From contig CAMBWM010000145.1 in NCBI GenBank assembly GCA_945871335.1, positions 1-6,033 of the forward strand: a stretch of 6,033 nucleotides of DNA. The letters run 5' to 3'. How positions within the stretch are numbered: position 1 is the first letter of the stretch; every line of letters begins with the position of its first letter. Source of the stretch: Polaromonas sp. YR568 (GTDB taxonomy: Bacteria; Pseudomonadota; Gammaproteobacteria; Burkholderiales; Burkholderiaceae). The translations under genes were made by a program, and so were the position numbers. Under the pieces are notes generated by a model, which did no database searches, had not been told where the DNA came from, and worked only from the letters and a program-made list of their open reading frames with translations. Positions 1 through 5,237 of this stretch are shown one piece after another.

Positions 1-1113
1 AAGCCCTTGCTGGTGCGTCAGGCTATCGCCGGCTTCAAGCCGATCCTGAGCCGGCCCGAGCTGTTTGCGCTGGCTGCACAAGAGAGGGTGGAGTCCCGCT
101 TGGTGATTCAGAGCGCGAGCGGCTGGCGCATGAAATCCGGTCCGTTTGCGCCCCGCAGCCTGCCTGCGCTGAGCAAACCTGCTTGGTCTTTGCTCGTGCA
201 GGGTGTTGATTTGTACGATGCGCGTGCCCATGAACTGCTGCAGCAATTTCGATTCTTGCCAGACGCGCGCTTGGACGACTTGATGATCTCTTACGCCAGC
301 AACGGCGGCGGGGTTGGACCGCACTATGACAGCTACGACGTGTTTTTGTTGCAGGCCAGTGGCCGGCGGCGTTGGCGCATTGGTAAGCAAAAAGATTTCA
401 CCCTACAACAAGGAGTGCCCTTGAAGATATTGCAAAACTTCAACTACACCGAAGAGTTTGTGCTCGAAGCCGGGGACATGCTTTACCTGCCGCCGCGCTA
501 CGCGCATGACGGCGTGGCCCAAGCCTGTACGGGTGCAGACGGCAAACCAGAAGCCTGCATGACCTACTCCATCGGTTTTAAGGCGCCGGGCCAGGCTGAA
601 ATAGCCGGTGCTTTATTGCAGCGTTTGGCTGAATACTGCTCTGATGATGGCGATGTTTTGGCCACGCCCAAAATCTACAAAGACCCGCAGCAGCTGGCCA
701 CCGCTCACCCGGCTGCCTTGCCGCCGGCGTTGACAGACTTTGCCCGCGCCTCGGTGACCGCGGCCCTGAAGGACCCTTTGGCGCTGGCTTGCGCTTTGGG
801 CGAGTACCTGACTGAGCCCAAGTCTTCCGTCTGGTTTGAGGGCAGCGCGTCACCGGCCGCGCCCCTAGGTTCACAGGCGCTGGCGCTCGATTCAGGCACC
901 CGCATGATGTATGACGACAAACATATTTTTATCAACGGTGAGAGCTATCGCGCCCGTGGTGCTGATGCCCTGTTGATGCATCAACTGGCGGACCAGCGTG
1001 CACTGAGCGTGGCGCAGTTGCGCAAGGCCAGCCGGGATGCCAAAGACTTGCTGGTGGATTGGTTGGACGCGGGCTGGCTGCATGCGGCCAAGGTAAAAGA
1101 CCAGCCAATTTGA
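1..1113 (+). CDS. roxA: RoxA/YcfD-like JmjC cupin: 50S ribosomal protein uL16 arginine 3-hydroxylase (5'-truncated by window edge)
   Basis: This is probably an Fe(II)/2-oxoglutarate-dependent oxygenase that hydroxylates an arginine of ribosomal protein uL16 in the cytoplasm, as E. coli RoxA (YcfD) does. The frame is open to the window edge. Its first visible residues (KPLLVRQAI) match a point some 20 residues into E. coli RoxA, so the true start lies upstream and the TTG at 7 is not it. Numbering from that TTG, the JmjC iron triad is visible: His106 and Asp108 in GPHYDSYDVF, and His167 in PPRYAHDGV. The motif GRRRWR (119-124) aligns with the E. coli segment thought to bind 2-oxoglutarate. LDDLMISYASNGGGVGPH is close to the E. 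coli RoxA sequence. The C-terminal third (about 205-368) corresponds to the dimerisation and winged-helix part and is more diverged. A short insertion flanked by Cys174 and Cys184 follows the distal His. Family assignment is strong; the exact substrate is inferred from homology. Confidence 0.9.
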   Translation, partial: KPLLVRQAIAGFKPILSRPELFALAAQERVESRLVIQSASGWRMKSGPFAPRSLPALSKPAWSLLVQGVDLYDARAHELLQQFRFLPDARLDDLMISYASNGGGVGPHYDSYDVFLLQASGRRRWRIGKQKDFTLQQGVPLKILQNFNYTEEFVLEAGDMLYLPPRYAHDGVAQACTGADGKPEACMTYSIGFKAPGQAEIAGALLQRLAEYCSDDGDVLATPKIYKDPQQLATAHPAALPPALTDFARASVTAALKDPLALACALGEYLTEPKSSVWFEGSASPAAPLGSQALALDSGTRMMYDDKHIFINGESYRARGADALLMHQLADQRALSVAQLRKASRDAKDLLVDWLDAGWLHAAKVKDQPI

Positions 1114-1249
1114 AGTGCACGACCCTGTTAAGTGTCTTTTTTTCGCACTATTTTGGTGAAATCGCAATAGACCTTCCTTTCAAAGCATGGGTTTATACGG
1201 ATATACTTTCAAATTAGGTTGGAGACATCTACTTTCCTGCCTTATTTAT

Positions 1250-1273
1250 GGACCAACTACTTTTTTGTTGGCC
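1250..1273 (+). other. Hairpin in the presumed 5' leader of the lipoprotein mRNA
   Basis: CCAAC (1253-1257) pairs with GTTGG (1267-1271) across a 9-nt T-rich loop. Bulging A1252 lets GG (1250-1251) pair with CC (1272-1273), giving about 7 bp in all. It lies 29 nt before the ribosome binding site and has no following T-run outside the loop. An mRNA-stabilising or regulatory leader structure is therefore more likely than a terminator. It could be a chance structure. Confidence 0.35.
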
Positions 1274-1301
1274 ATTTTGAATACAGTCTCAAACACTCAT
1301 C

Positions 1302-1307
1302 AAGGAA
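1302..1307 (+). promoter_or_regulatory. Shine-Dalgarno of the small lipoprotein gene
   Basis: AAGGAA lies 7 nt upstream of the ATG at 1315. This is close to ideal spacing, and it fixes the start of the small ORF and supports it being genuinely translated. Confidence 0.75.
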
Positions 1308-1314
1308 TTGAAAA

Positions 1315-1521
1315 ATGAACAAGTCACTCGTTTTGGCAGCTATCGTTGCAGCTTTCGCCCTGGCAGCTTGCGGTAAGAAAGAAGCTCCTCCAGCACCAGC
1401 ACCAGTTGCTGCACCAGCACCCGCACCTGCACCAGCTGCTGACGCTGCTGCACCTGCCGCTGCTCCAGCTGCCGCTCCTGCAGCTGCCCCAGCTGCACCA
1501 GCTGCTGACGCCAAGAAGTAA
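1315..1521 (+). CDS. Small Ala/Pro-rich lipoprotein, function unknown
   Basis: This 68-residue protein has a textbook lipoprotein signal: MNKS, a hydrophobic core, then the lipobox LAAC with the lipidated Cys at residue 19. Gly at +2 does not match the inner-membrane Asp retention signal, so outer-membrane sorting is expected. The mature part is about 50 residues: a charged KKE start, then almost only alanine and proline (AP pairs at 27-40, then PAAA units at 47-58), ending ADAKK. Such a chain should be extended and flexible, possibly spanning part of the periplasm; no folded domain is visible. Codon use differs from the neighbours: all 34 alanines use GCT, GCA or GCC, and 12 of 13 prolines use CCA or CCT, with no GCG or CCG at all. 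This pattern, the good ribosome binding site and the strong terminator suggest a highly expressed single-gene unit. I do not recognise a named family; similar short lipoproteins occur in Burkholderiales. Being a gene is well supported; its role is unknown. Confidence 0.85.
   Translation: MNKSLVLAAIVAAFALAACGKKEAPPAPAPVAAPAPAPAPAADAAAPAAAPAAAPAAAPAAPAADAKK
1427..1511 (+). repeat. 19-bp direct repeat inside the lipoprotein gene (1427-1445 and 1493-1511)
   Basis: CTGCACCAGCTGCTGACGC occurs twice, exactly 66 bp (22 codons) apart and in the same frame, encoding the APAAD motif at residues 39-43 and 61-65. It suggests that the tail grew by in-frame duplication within the low-complexity Ala/Pro stretch. 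Confidence 0.8.
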
Positions 1522-1537
1522 TTCTTAGCTCCCAATT

Positions 1538-1565
1538 AAAAAGCCGCCTTAGGGCGGCTTTTTTT
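1538..1565. terminator. Bidirectional Rho-independent terminator
   Basis: GCCGCC (1543-1548) pairs with GGCGGC (1553-1558) around a TTAG loop. It is flanked by A5 on the left (1538-1542) and T7 on the right (1559-1565), which extend the stem and supply a U-tract in both directions. It starts 17 bp after the lipoprotein stop codon and lies 17 bp beyond the stop of the converging hydrolase gene. It therefore most likely terminates both transcripts. Confidence 0.92.
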
Positions 1566-1581
1566 CGTCTCTGCAGCGCCC

Positions 1582-2367
1582 TTAAGCCCTGACATCCAAC
1601 CAGCTTGTACCGCTCTGGGGGCTGGCGATAGACAGCTCCGGGCTTGCGTGAACATGGGCGCCGACTCCGACCAGTGCGCTAAGTGCAAGCTCCGGGCGGT
1701 TGTTTTGTGCGCTCAGATGCGCAGCCACCACCTGGACCAGGCCTGGATGAGCAAGGGCGCGAGCAATTTGCGCGGCAGTCTCATTTGACAGATGACCATA
1801 GGGCCCAGCAATCCGGTTTTTAAGAAAGGCGGGGTAAGTCGATTGAGCCAGCAAACCGGCATCGTGATTGCACTCCAACAAAAGGGAATGGCAGCCAGCC
1901 AGTTGAGACAGCACATGGGCGCTCGGGTGACCCAAATCAGTCAGTAGGCCGAGTTTGAACTGGCCGTCTGTGCAGCTCAGTTGCAAGGGTTCACGGGCAT
2001 CGTGGGGAACCGTAAAGGGGTTTAGTTCAAGTTCGCCGAGATCGATGGCCTGGCCGTCGGCGGCAAGGCGCAGCAAGCCATCAAAGTCCGGTTTACCCAA
2101 GGCTGCGTAAGTGCCCCGGCTCATCCATACCGGCACGCGGTGGTGCAAGGCGAACTGCCTGGCGCAACCAATGTGGTCGGCGTGCTCGTGGGTGATGAAG
2201 ATGGCGTCGATTGACTGCTCTTCCAAGCCGGCCTGCTGCAGGCGCTCGGACAGTTGCTTAAGCCCTAAGCCGCAATCGACCAGCACTTGTACACGCCGAA
2301 TGCCATAGGCTTGCACCAGCGTGGCATTGCCCGTGCTGCCACTGCCCAGGTTTTTAAAGCGCAGCAC
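1582..2367 (-). CDS. MBL-fold metallo-hydrolase, YycJ/WalJ-like
   Basis: This 261-residue cytoplasmic metallo-beta-lactamase-fold protein has the family opening LRFKNLGSGSTGNATLV and the metal motif HEHADH (His60, His62, Asp64, His65). Further likely ligands are His122 (VPHD), Asp144 (LLTDLGH), His192 (GPYGHLSNE) and His217 (AHLSAQNN). The GHLSNE and HLSxxNN motifs are typical of the YycJ/WalJ group, which resembles nucleases and phosphodiesterases of the MBL superfamily; members have been linked to DNA repair and cell-wall stress, but the substrate here cannot be read from sequence. Length is normal for the family and all metal ligands are present. The start is a GTG at 2367, 21 bp after the bamC stop, with no clear Shine-Dalgarno, so translation is probably coupled to bamC. 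It is the last gene of the minus-strand run and ends just before the shared terminator. Confidence 0.88.
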   Translation of the reverse strand: MLRFKNLGSGSTGNATLVQAYGIRRVQVLVDCGLGLKQLSERLQQAGLEEQSIDAIFITHEHADHIGCARQFALHHRVPVWMSRGTYAALGKPDFDGLLRLAADGQAIDLGELELNPFTVPHDAREPLQLSCTDGQFKLGLLTDLGHPSAHVLSQLAGCHSLLLECNHDAGLLAQSTYPAFLKNRIAGPYGHLSNETAAQIARALAHPGLVQVVAAHLSAQNNRPELALSALVGVGAHVHASPELSIASPQSGTSWLDVRA

Positions 2368-2388
2368 CTGTGCAGAAAGCTGAACGGC

Positions 2389-3528
2389 TTATTTCAAATC
2401 GTCAGCAAGCACTTTGAAGATGCGCTGGGCATTGCCTGTGGTGTCGGGTTTGCCTTCTGCATTGAGCACAGCCACTGAGGTCATTTCCCCCTTGGCAGTT
2501 AATACAATTTGATACTTCAGGGGGGCTGGGGTGGCTGAGTTGCGGCTAAACAGGTTGCCCAAGAAGCTGCTGGATTTATTCTCTGACAAAGGCGCAACGT
2601 AGCGCACGAAGTACAGCCCTTTACTTCGGTCGCGGTCTTCCACAGTAAAGCCGGTGCGGTCAAGGCCCAGGCCGACACGTCGCCAGGCGCGGTCAAAGCC
2701 GTCGTCGACGAGTAGAACTTGCTGGTTGTTAACGGTTTCAATGCGGGAAGTCTGGCGCGCCGCATCCCCGGCGATCAGTGCTTTGGATTGCTCTGGCGAC
2801 ACGCCCAACTGGACCATCAGCCGGCGTAAAAATTCGGCTTCCAGTTCAGGGTCTGCCGGTCTGGGTTGCCATATGGTGGAAGTGTTGGTGCCACTGGAGT
2901 TGGTGACCACTTCAACCATACCCCGGTGGCTGATGAAGATTTCGGTGCCGCCGCTGGCAGTGCGCTCAAGGCGGGTGCGGAACTTGTCGCGCTCACCGGT
3001 GGAGTAAATGGTGTCAAGCACGCGGCCTAAGGTGTTGCGGATAAAGTCTTGCGGCAGTTTGGCGCGATTTTCAGCAAAATCGGTTTCAATGATGCCCAGG
3101 TCTTGCTGCTCAATGGCGAGCTGAAAGCCGCTGGTTTTCCAGAAATCACGTACCGGCTCCCAGAGCTTGTCCGCCGGGCGGTTGACCACCAGCCAACGCT
3201 GGCTGCCCGAGCGCTCAATGCGCACATCACCCACAATGCTGGCCGCAATGCCGACCTGGCTTGAGCGAATAGCCTTGTCGCTTTGAAAGGTGTTGGCCGT
3301 CACGGCCACGCCTGGCACGGCGTAGCGGTTGTCGCGTGTGAGCTGACTCAGGTCCGGTGGCACATCCAGCGACGGGCCTTTTTTGGCGCTCGATTTGTAG
3401 TCGATTTTTTCACCAACCAGTGTGTCGTTGATGACGGAGCAGCCACTGAGCACCAAGCTCGACAACAACAGCGCTACAGTTAGACCAGCGGTGGTCGTGC
3501 GGGTGCTCGGGTTCATGTGGATCTTCAA
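2389..3528 (-). CDS. bamC: Outer membrane protein assembly factor BamC (lipoprotein)
   Basis: BamC is the accessory lipoprotein of the BAM complex, which inserts beta-barrel proteins into the outer membrane. The 379-residue product has a signal peptide ending in the lipobox LSGC (lipidated Cys30, counting from TTG). An extended N-terminal stretch follows, with DYKSSAKKGPSLDVPPDLSQ (43-62) and RYAVPG (68-73), resembling the BamC segment that docks on BamD. Two globular helix-grip domains come next, about 105-245 and 265-379. In the second, a Ser/Asn-rich loop (316-336) separates the YFVRYVAPL strand from the LKYQIVL strand. Length is somewhat above E. coli BamC (344 residues). The start is ambiguous: a TTG at 3528 has AAGGA 6 nt upstream, whereas the ATG at 3516 (MNPSTR) has that site 18 nt away; both give a workable signal peptide. 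The gene follows dapA by 15 bp, the same order as dapA-bamC in E. coli. Confidence 0.9.
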   Translation of the reverse strand: MKIHMNPSTRTTTAGLTVALLLSSLVLSGCSVINDTLVGEKIDYKSSAKKGPSLDVPPDLSQLTRDNRYAVPGVAVTANTFQSDKAIRSSQVGIAASIVGDVRIERSGSQRWLVVNRPADKLWEPVRDFWKTSGFQLAIEQQDLGIIETDFAENRAKLPQDFIRNTLGRVLDTIYSTGERDKFRTRLERTASGGTEIFISHRGMVEVVTNSSGTNTSTIWQPRPADPELEAEFLRRLMVQLGVSPEQSKALIAGDAARQTSRIETVNNQQVLLVDDGFDRAWRRVGLGLDRTGFTVEDRDRSKGLYFVRYVAPLSENKSSSFLGNLFSRNSATPAPLKYQIVLTAKGEMTSVAVLNAEGKPDTTGNAQRIFKVLADDLK

Positions 3529-3534
3529 TTTTTT

Positions 3535-3539
3535 TCCTT
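3535..3539 (-). promoter_or_regulatory. Shine-Dalgarno deciding the bamC start (favours TTG)
   Basis: On the minus strand AAGGA is followed by six A residues and then TTG at 3528. The spacing of 6 nt suits TTG; the in-frame ATG at 3516 would be 18 nt away. Just before that ATG there is only a weak GAAG at suitable distance. The site lies in the 15-bp gap after the dapA stop. Confidence 0.6.
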
Positions 3540-3543
3540 CAGT

Positions 3544-4437
3544 TCAAATCAGGCCGCAAACGCGCAAGGCGTTTTCGACGGTGGTTTCGTTGGCAGTCTC
3601 GAGCTGCGTCATGGGCAGGCGAAGGGTCGGTCCGCAAAGTTTCATGCGGGCCATGGCCCATTTCACCGGGATCGGGTTAGCTTCAATAAACAAGTTTTTG
3701 TGCAAAGGCAGTAGTTTCAGCTGAATCTGCATGGCGCGCTGAGCGTCACCCGCCACGGCCGCCACGCACAGCTCGTGCATCAAGCGCGGTGCGATGTTGG
3801 CAGTCACACTCACATTGCCCTGACCACCGCACAGCATCAATGCCACGGCGGTGCCATCGTCTCCGGAGTAAACAGCAAAGTCGGCCGGTGTTTCCTTGAT
3901 CAGCCACTGCGCACGCTCAATATTGCCAGTCGCCTCTTTGATGCCGACGATGCCGGGCACCTGGGTCAGGCGCATCACGGTCGGGTGCAGCATGTCCGCC
4001 ACGCTGCGGCCAGGTACGTTGTAGAGGACCATCGGCAAGTCGACAGCTTCGGCGATCGTCTTGAAGTGCTGGTACTGGCCTTCCTGGGTGGGCTTGTTGT
4101 AGTAGGGCACCACCTGCAATTGACAGTCGGCGCCAACTTTTTTGGCAAATTTGGTCAGCTCGATGGCCTCAGCCGTAGAGTTCGCGCCGCAGCCGGCCAT
4201 GATGGGCACCGCTTTGGCGCCGTGGCTGCGCGCTTGCTCCACCGCCACGCGGATGATTTCGCAATGCTCTTCGACATTGACTGTCGGCGACTCGCCTGTG
4301 GTCCCCACCACGCCAATGCAGTCGGTACCTTCAGTGATGTGCCAGTCCACCAGCTTGCGCAAAGTGGGATAGTCAACGCTGCCGTCTTCATGTAGCGGAG
4401 TGGCCAGGGCAACGATGCTGCCGGTAATTTGTTTCAT
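3544..4437 (-). CDS. dapA: 4-hydroxy-tetrahydrodipicolinate synthase (DapA)
   Basis: DapA condenses pyruvate with L-aspartate-4-semialdehyde, the first committed step of the diaminopimelate/lysine pathway, supplying lysine and peptidoglycan cross-link precursor in the cytoplasm. The 297-residue product aligns along its whole length with E. coli DapA (292). Key residues are present: Thr46-Thr47 in GTTGES, Tyr139 in LYNVPGR with Arg144, and the Schiff-base lysine Lys167 in [16 protein letters not shown] near the start and [13 protein letters not shown] NPIPVKWA near the end are family hallmarks. The start is set at the ATG giving MKQITGSI; an upstream in-frame ATG at 4488 would add 17 residues ([10 protein letters not shown]...) with no counterpart in the family. 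A weak AAGG lies about 10 nt before the chosen start. In the feedback-lysine site, His56 of E. coli is kept (His58) but His53 is Val55 and Ala49 is Pro51. Confidence 0.97.
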   Translation of the reverse strand: MKQITGSIVALATPLHEDGSVDYPTLRKLVDWHITEGTDCIGVVGTTGESPTVNVEEHCEIIRVAVEQARSHGAKAVPIMAGCGANSTAEAIELTKFAKKVGADCQLQVVPYYNKPTQEGQYQHFKTIAEAVDLPMVLYNVPGRSVADMLHPTVMRLTQVPGIVGIKEATGNIERAQWLIKETPADFAVYSGDDGTAVALMLCGGQGNVSVTANIAPRLMHELCVAAVAGDAQRAMQIQLKLLPLHKNLFIEANPIPVKWAMARMKLCGPTLRLPMTQLETANETTVENALRVCGLI

Positions 4438-4541
4438 TTGAAAAGGACCTTGACCTTGCAGGCGGGTTGGCGCCGCAACGAGCGGCATGTTCCATGAGGC
4501 ATTCTACTCAGACAGCGACACTGCTAAGCCCTGCCGCCGGC
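4438..4541 (-). promoter_or_regulatory. 104-bp gap before dapA with a weak promoter candidate
   Basis: This is the longest gap in the minus-strand run and the only place for an internal promoter. On the minus strand TAGAAT (4506 to 4501, 5 of 6 to the -10 consensus) is preceded by TTAGCA (4527 to 4522, 4 of 6 to the -35). The spacer is only 15 bp, so the pairing is poor. A start near 4494 would give a dapA leader of about 57 nt. The spacing makes this tentative, but an independent promoter for an essential gene here is reasonable. Confidence 0.3.
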
Positions 4542-4545
4542 TTAG
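4524..4545 (-). other. Inverted repeat over the methyltransferase stop codon
   Basis: CTAAGCC (4545 to 4539 on the minus strand) and GGCTTAG (4530 to 4524) form a perfect 7-bp stem with an 8-nt GC-rich loop. The TAA stop (4544-4542) sits within the first arm. No T-run follows, so it is not a standard intrinsic terminator; it could protect an mRNA 3' end or attenuate read-through into dapA. Confidence 0.5.
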
Positions 4546-5117
4546 GCAAGCCGATGTTGCGCGGGCAGGGCGACCGGCAGTTCGCGAACTGCGGCAATGC
4601 GCTGGACAAAGCGCCCGTTGGCACCGGCCACACCTGTTTCAAAGCCATCTTCGTAGGCCACGATGCGCAGTGACTGGCAAAGCTGCAGGAGCTCACCGGG
4701 CTGCAAAAGAAAATCCGGCCGCGAGGGTTTGCCCACGGTTTCATTGCCGGCGGCAAAGGTTTCGTAAATGAGCACGCCGCCTGGCGCCAAACTGGCCAGC
4801 AGCGTTTGCAGCAGGGGTCGCCACAGGTAGTTGGTGACCACGATGGTGTCAAACTGGCGACCCGCCAAAGGCCAGGGGCCGGCTTCAATGTCGGCAACCA
4901 GCGCCTCGCAGTGCTCTGCTCCCAGGCCCAGCGTCGCAATGACTTCGGCCGAGCGGTCCACCGCCACCACCGCGTGACCGCGCCCGGCAAACCAGCGTGC
5001 GTGACGCCCGCGGCCGCAGGCCACATCCAGCACGCTGCCACCCGCCGGCGACAAGTGGCTCCAACGGCGCACCCAGGCAGAAGCCGGCTCGTCGCCATGC
5101 AATGGGGAGACGCTCAT
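4542..5117 (-). CDS. Class I SAM-dependent methyltransferase, substrate unknown
   Basis: This 191-residue protein has a complete Rossmann-type methyltransferase core. Motif I is VLDVACGRGRH (29-39); the acidic end of strand 2 is VAVD (Asp54); VADIE (74-78) is the next SAM-contacting loop; FDTIVVTNYLWRPLL (89-103) covers strand 4; and LAPGGVLIYETF (110-121) gives strand 5. A segment with GNE and KPSRPDFLLQPGELL (124-144) is shared by a widespread group of short proteobacterial methyltransferases distantly like TehB. The methyl acceptor cannot be deduced. The start ATG overlaps the stop of the preceding 38-aa ORF as TGATG, and there is no separate Shine-Dalgarno, so translation is likely coupled. 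Another open frame on the same strand (4508-5098) is a shadow without these motifs. Confidence 0.88.
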   Translation of the reverse strand: MSVSPLHGDEPASAWVRRWSHLSPAGGSVLDVACGRGRHARWFAGRGHAVVAVDRSAEVIATLGLGAEHCEALVADIEAGPWPLAGRQFDTIVVTNYLWRPLLQTLLASLAPGGVLIYETFAAGNETVGKPSRPDFLLQPGELLQLCQSLRIVAYEDGFETGVAGANGRFVQRIAAVRELPVALPAQHRLA

Positions 5118-5233
5118 CAGAAGCAGGCCCAGAGCTGGTCGGCCATCATCACCAGAAAGGCCGGGCGCGTGTACAGCGCAAACACCGCCAGCGGAGCTGC
5201 AATGGCCAGGGTCCAGAGGGCGACTTTACGCAT
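5117..5233 (-). CDS. 38-aa hydrophobic protein, putative single-pass membrane protein
   Basis: A short ORF fills the space between the transporter and methyltransferase genes. It begins MRKVALWTL, has a hydrophobic run at about residues 4-21 with a positively charged N-terminus (Arg2, Lys3), then YTRPAFLVMMADQ, and ends LWACF. The pattern suits a single membrane segment with the N-terminus inside, or an uncleaved signal anchor; there is no lipobox. Its ATG is 4 bp after the transporter stop, and its TGA overlaps the methyltransferase ATG by one base (TGATG). No good Shine-Dalgarno is visible, so translation would depend on coupling. This exact packing, with no in-frame stop over the whole gap, is the main evidence that it is real. 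I do not recognise a family, and no function is proposed. Confidence 0.65.
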   Translation of the reverse strand: MRKVALWTLAIAAPLAVFALYTRPAFLVMMADQLWACF

Positions 5234-5237
5234 GGCT

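Larger units (their letters stand above)
1114..1314 (+). promoter_or_regulatory. Intergenic region between roxA and the lipoprotein gene; candidate sigma-70 promoter at 1178-1207
   Basis: This 201-bp gap is clearly AT-richer than its neighbours and should hold the promoter of the lipoprotein gene. The best -10 candidate is TATACT at 1202-1207 (5 of 6 to consensus). Its paired -35, TTTCAA at 1178-1183 with an 18-bp spacer, is poor (3 of 6). The octamer CTTTCAAA occurs at 1177-1184 and again at 1206-1213, overlapping both elements. A start near 1214 would give a leader of about 100 nt. No operator of a known regulator was recognised. The promoter call is inference from motif matching only. Confidence 0.35.

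Noticed and set aside
1114..1150. Possible intrinsic terminator after roxA (T7 at 1137-1143)
   Set aside because: The T-run is preceded only by a 4-bp stem with a wobble pair, and the AGTGC/GCACT pairing has a 26-nt loop; too weak to call.
1257..1535. 92-codon antisense Gly/Ala-rich frame over the lipoprotein
   Set aside because: Its repeats are only the reverse complement of the Ala/Pro codons; the plus-strand frame has a signal peptide, lipobox and ribosome binding site.
3775..4395. 206-codon plus-strand open frame opposite dapA
   Set aside because: It is antisense to the fully conserved dapA gene; the His/Arg-rich product looks like the mirror of GC-rich codons and shows no family motif or ribosome binding site.
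4438..4488. Upstream ATG at 4488 as the dapA start
   Set aside because: It would add 17 residues absent from the DapA family; [14 protein letters not shown] matches the normal N-terminus.
4508..5098. 196-codon minus-strand frame overlapping the methyltransferase
   Set aside because: Trp/Arg/Pro-rich shadow; the methyltransferase motifs are in the other frame.
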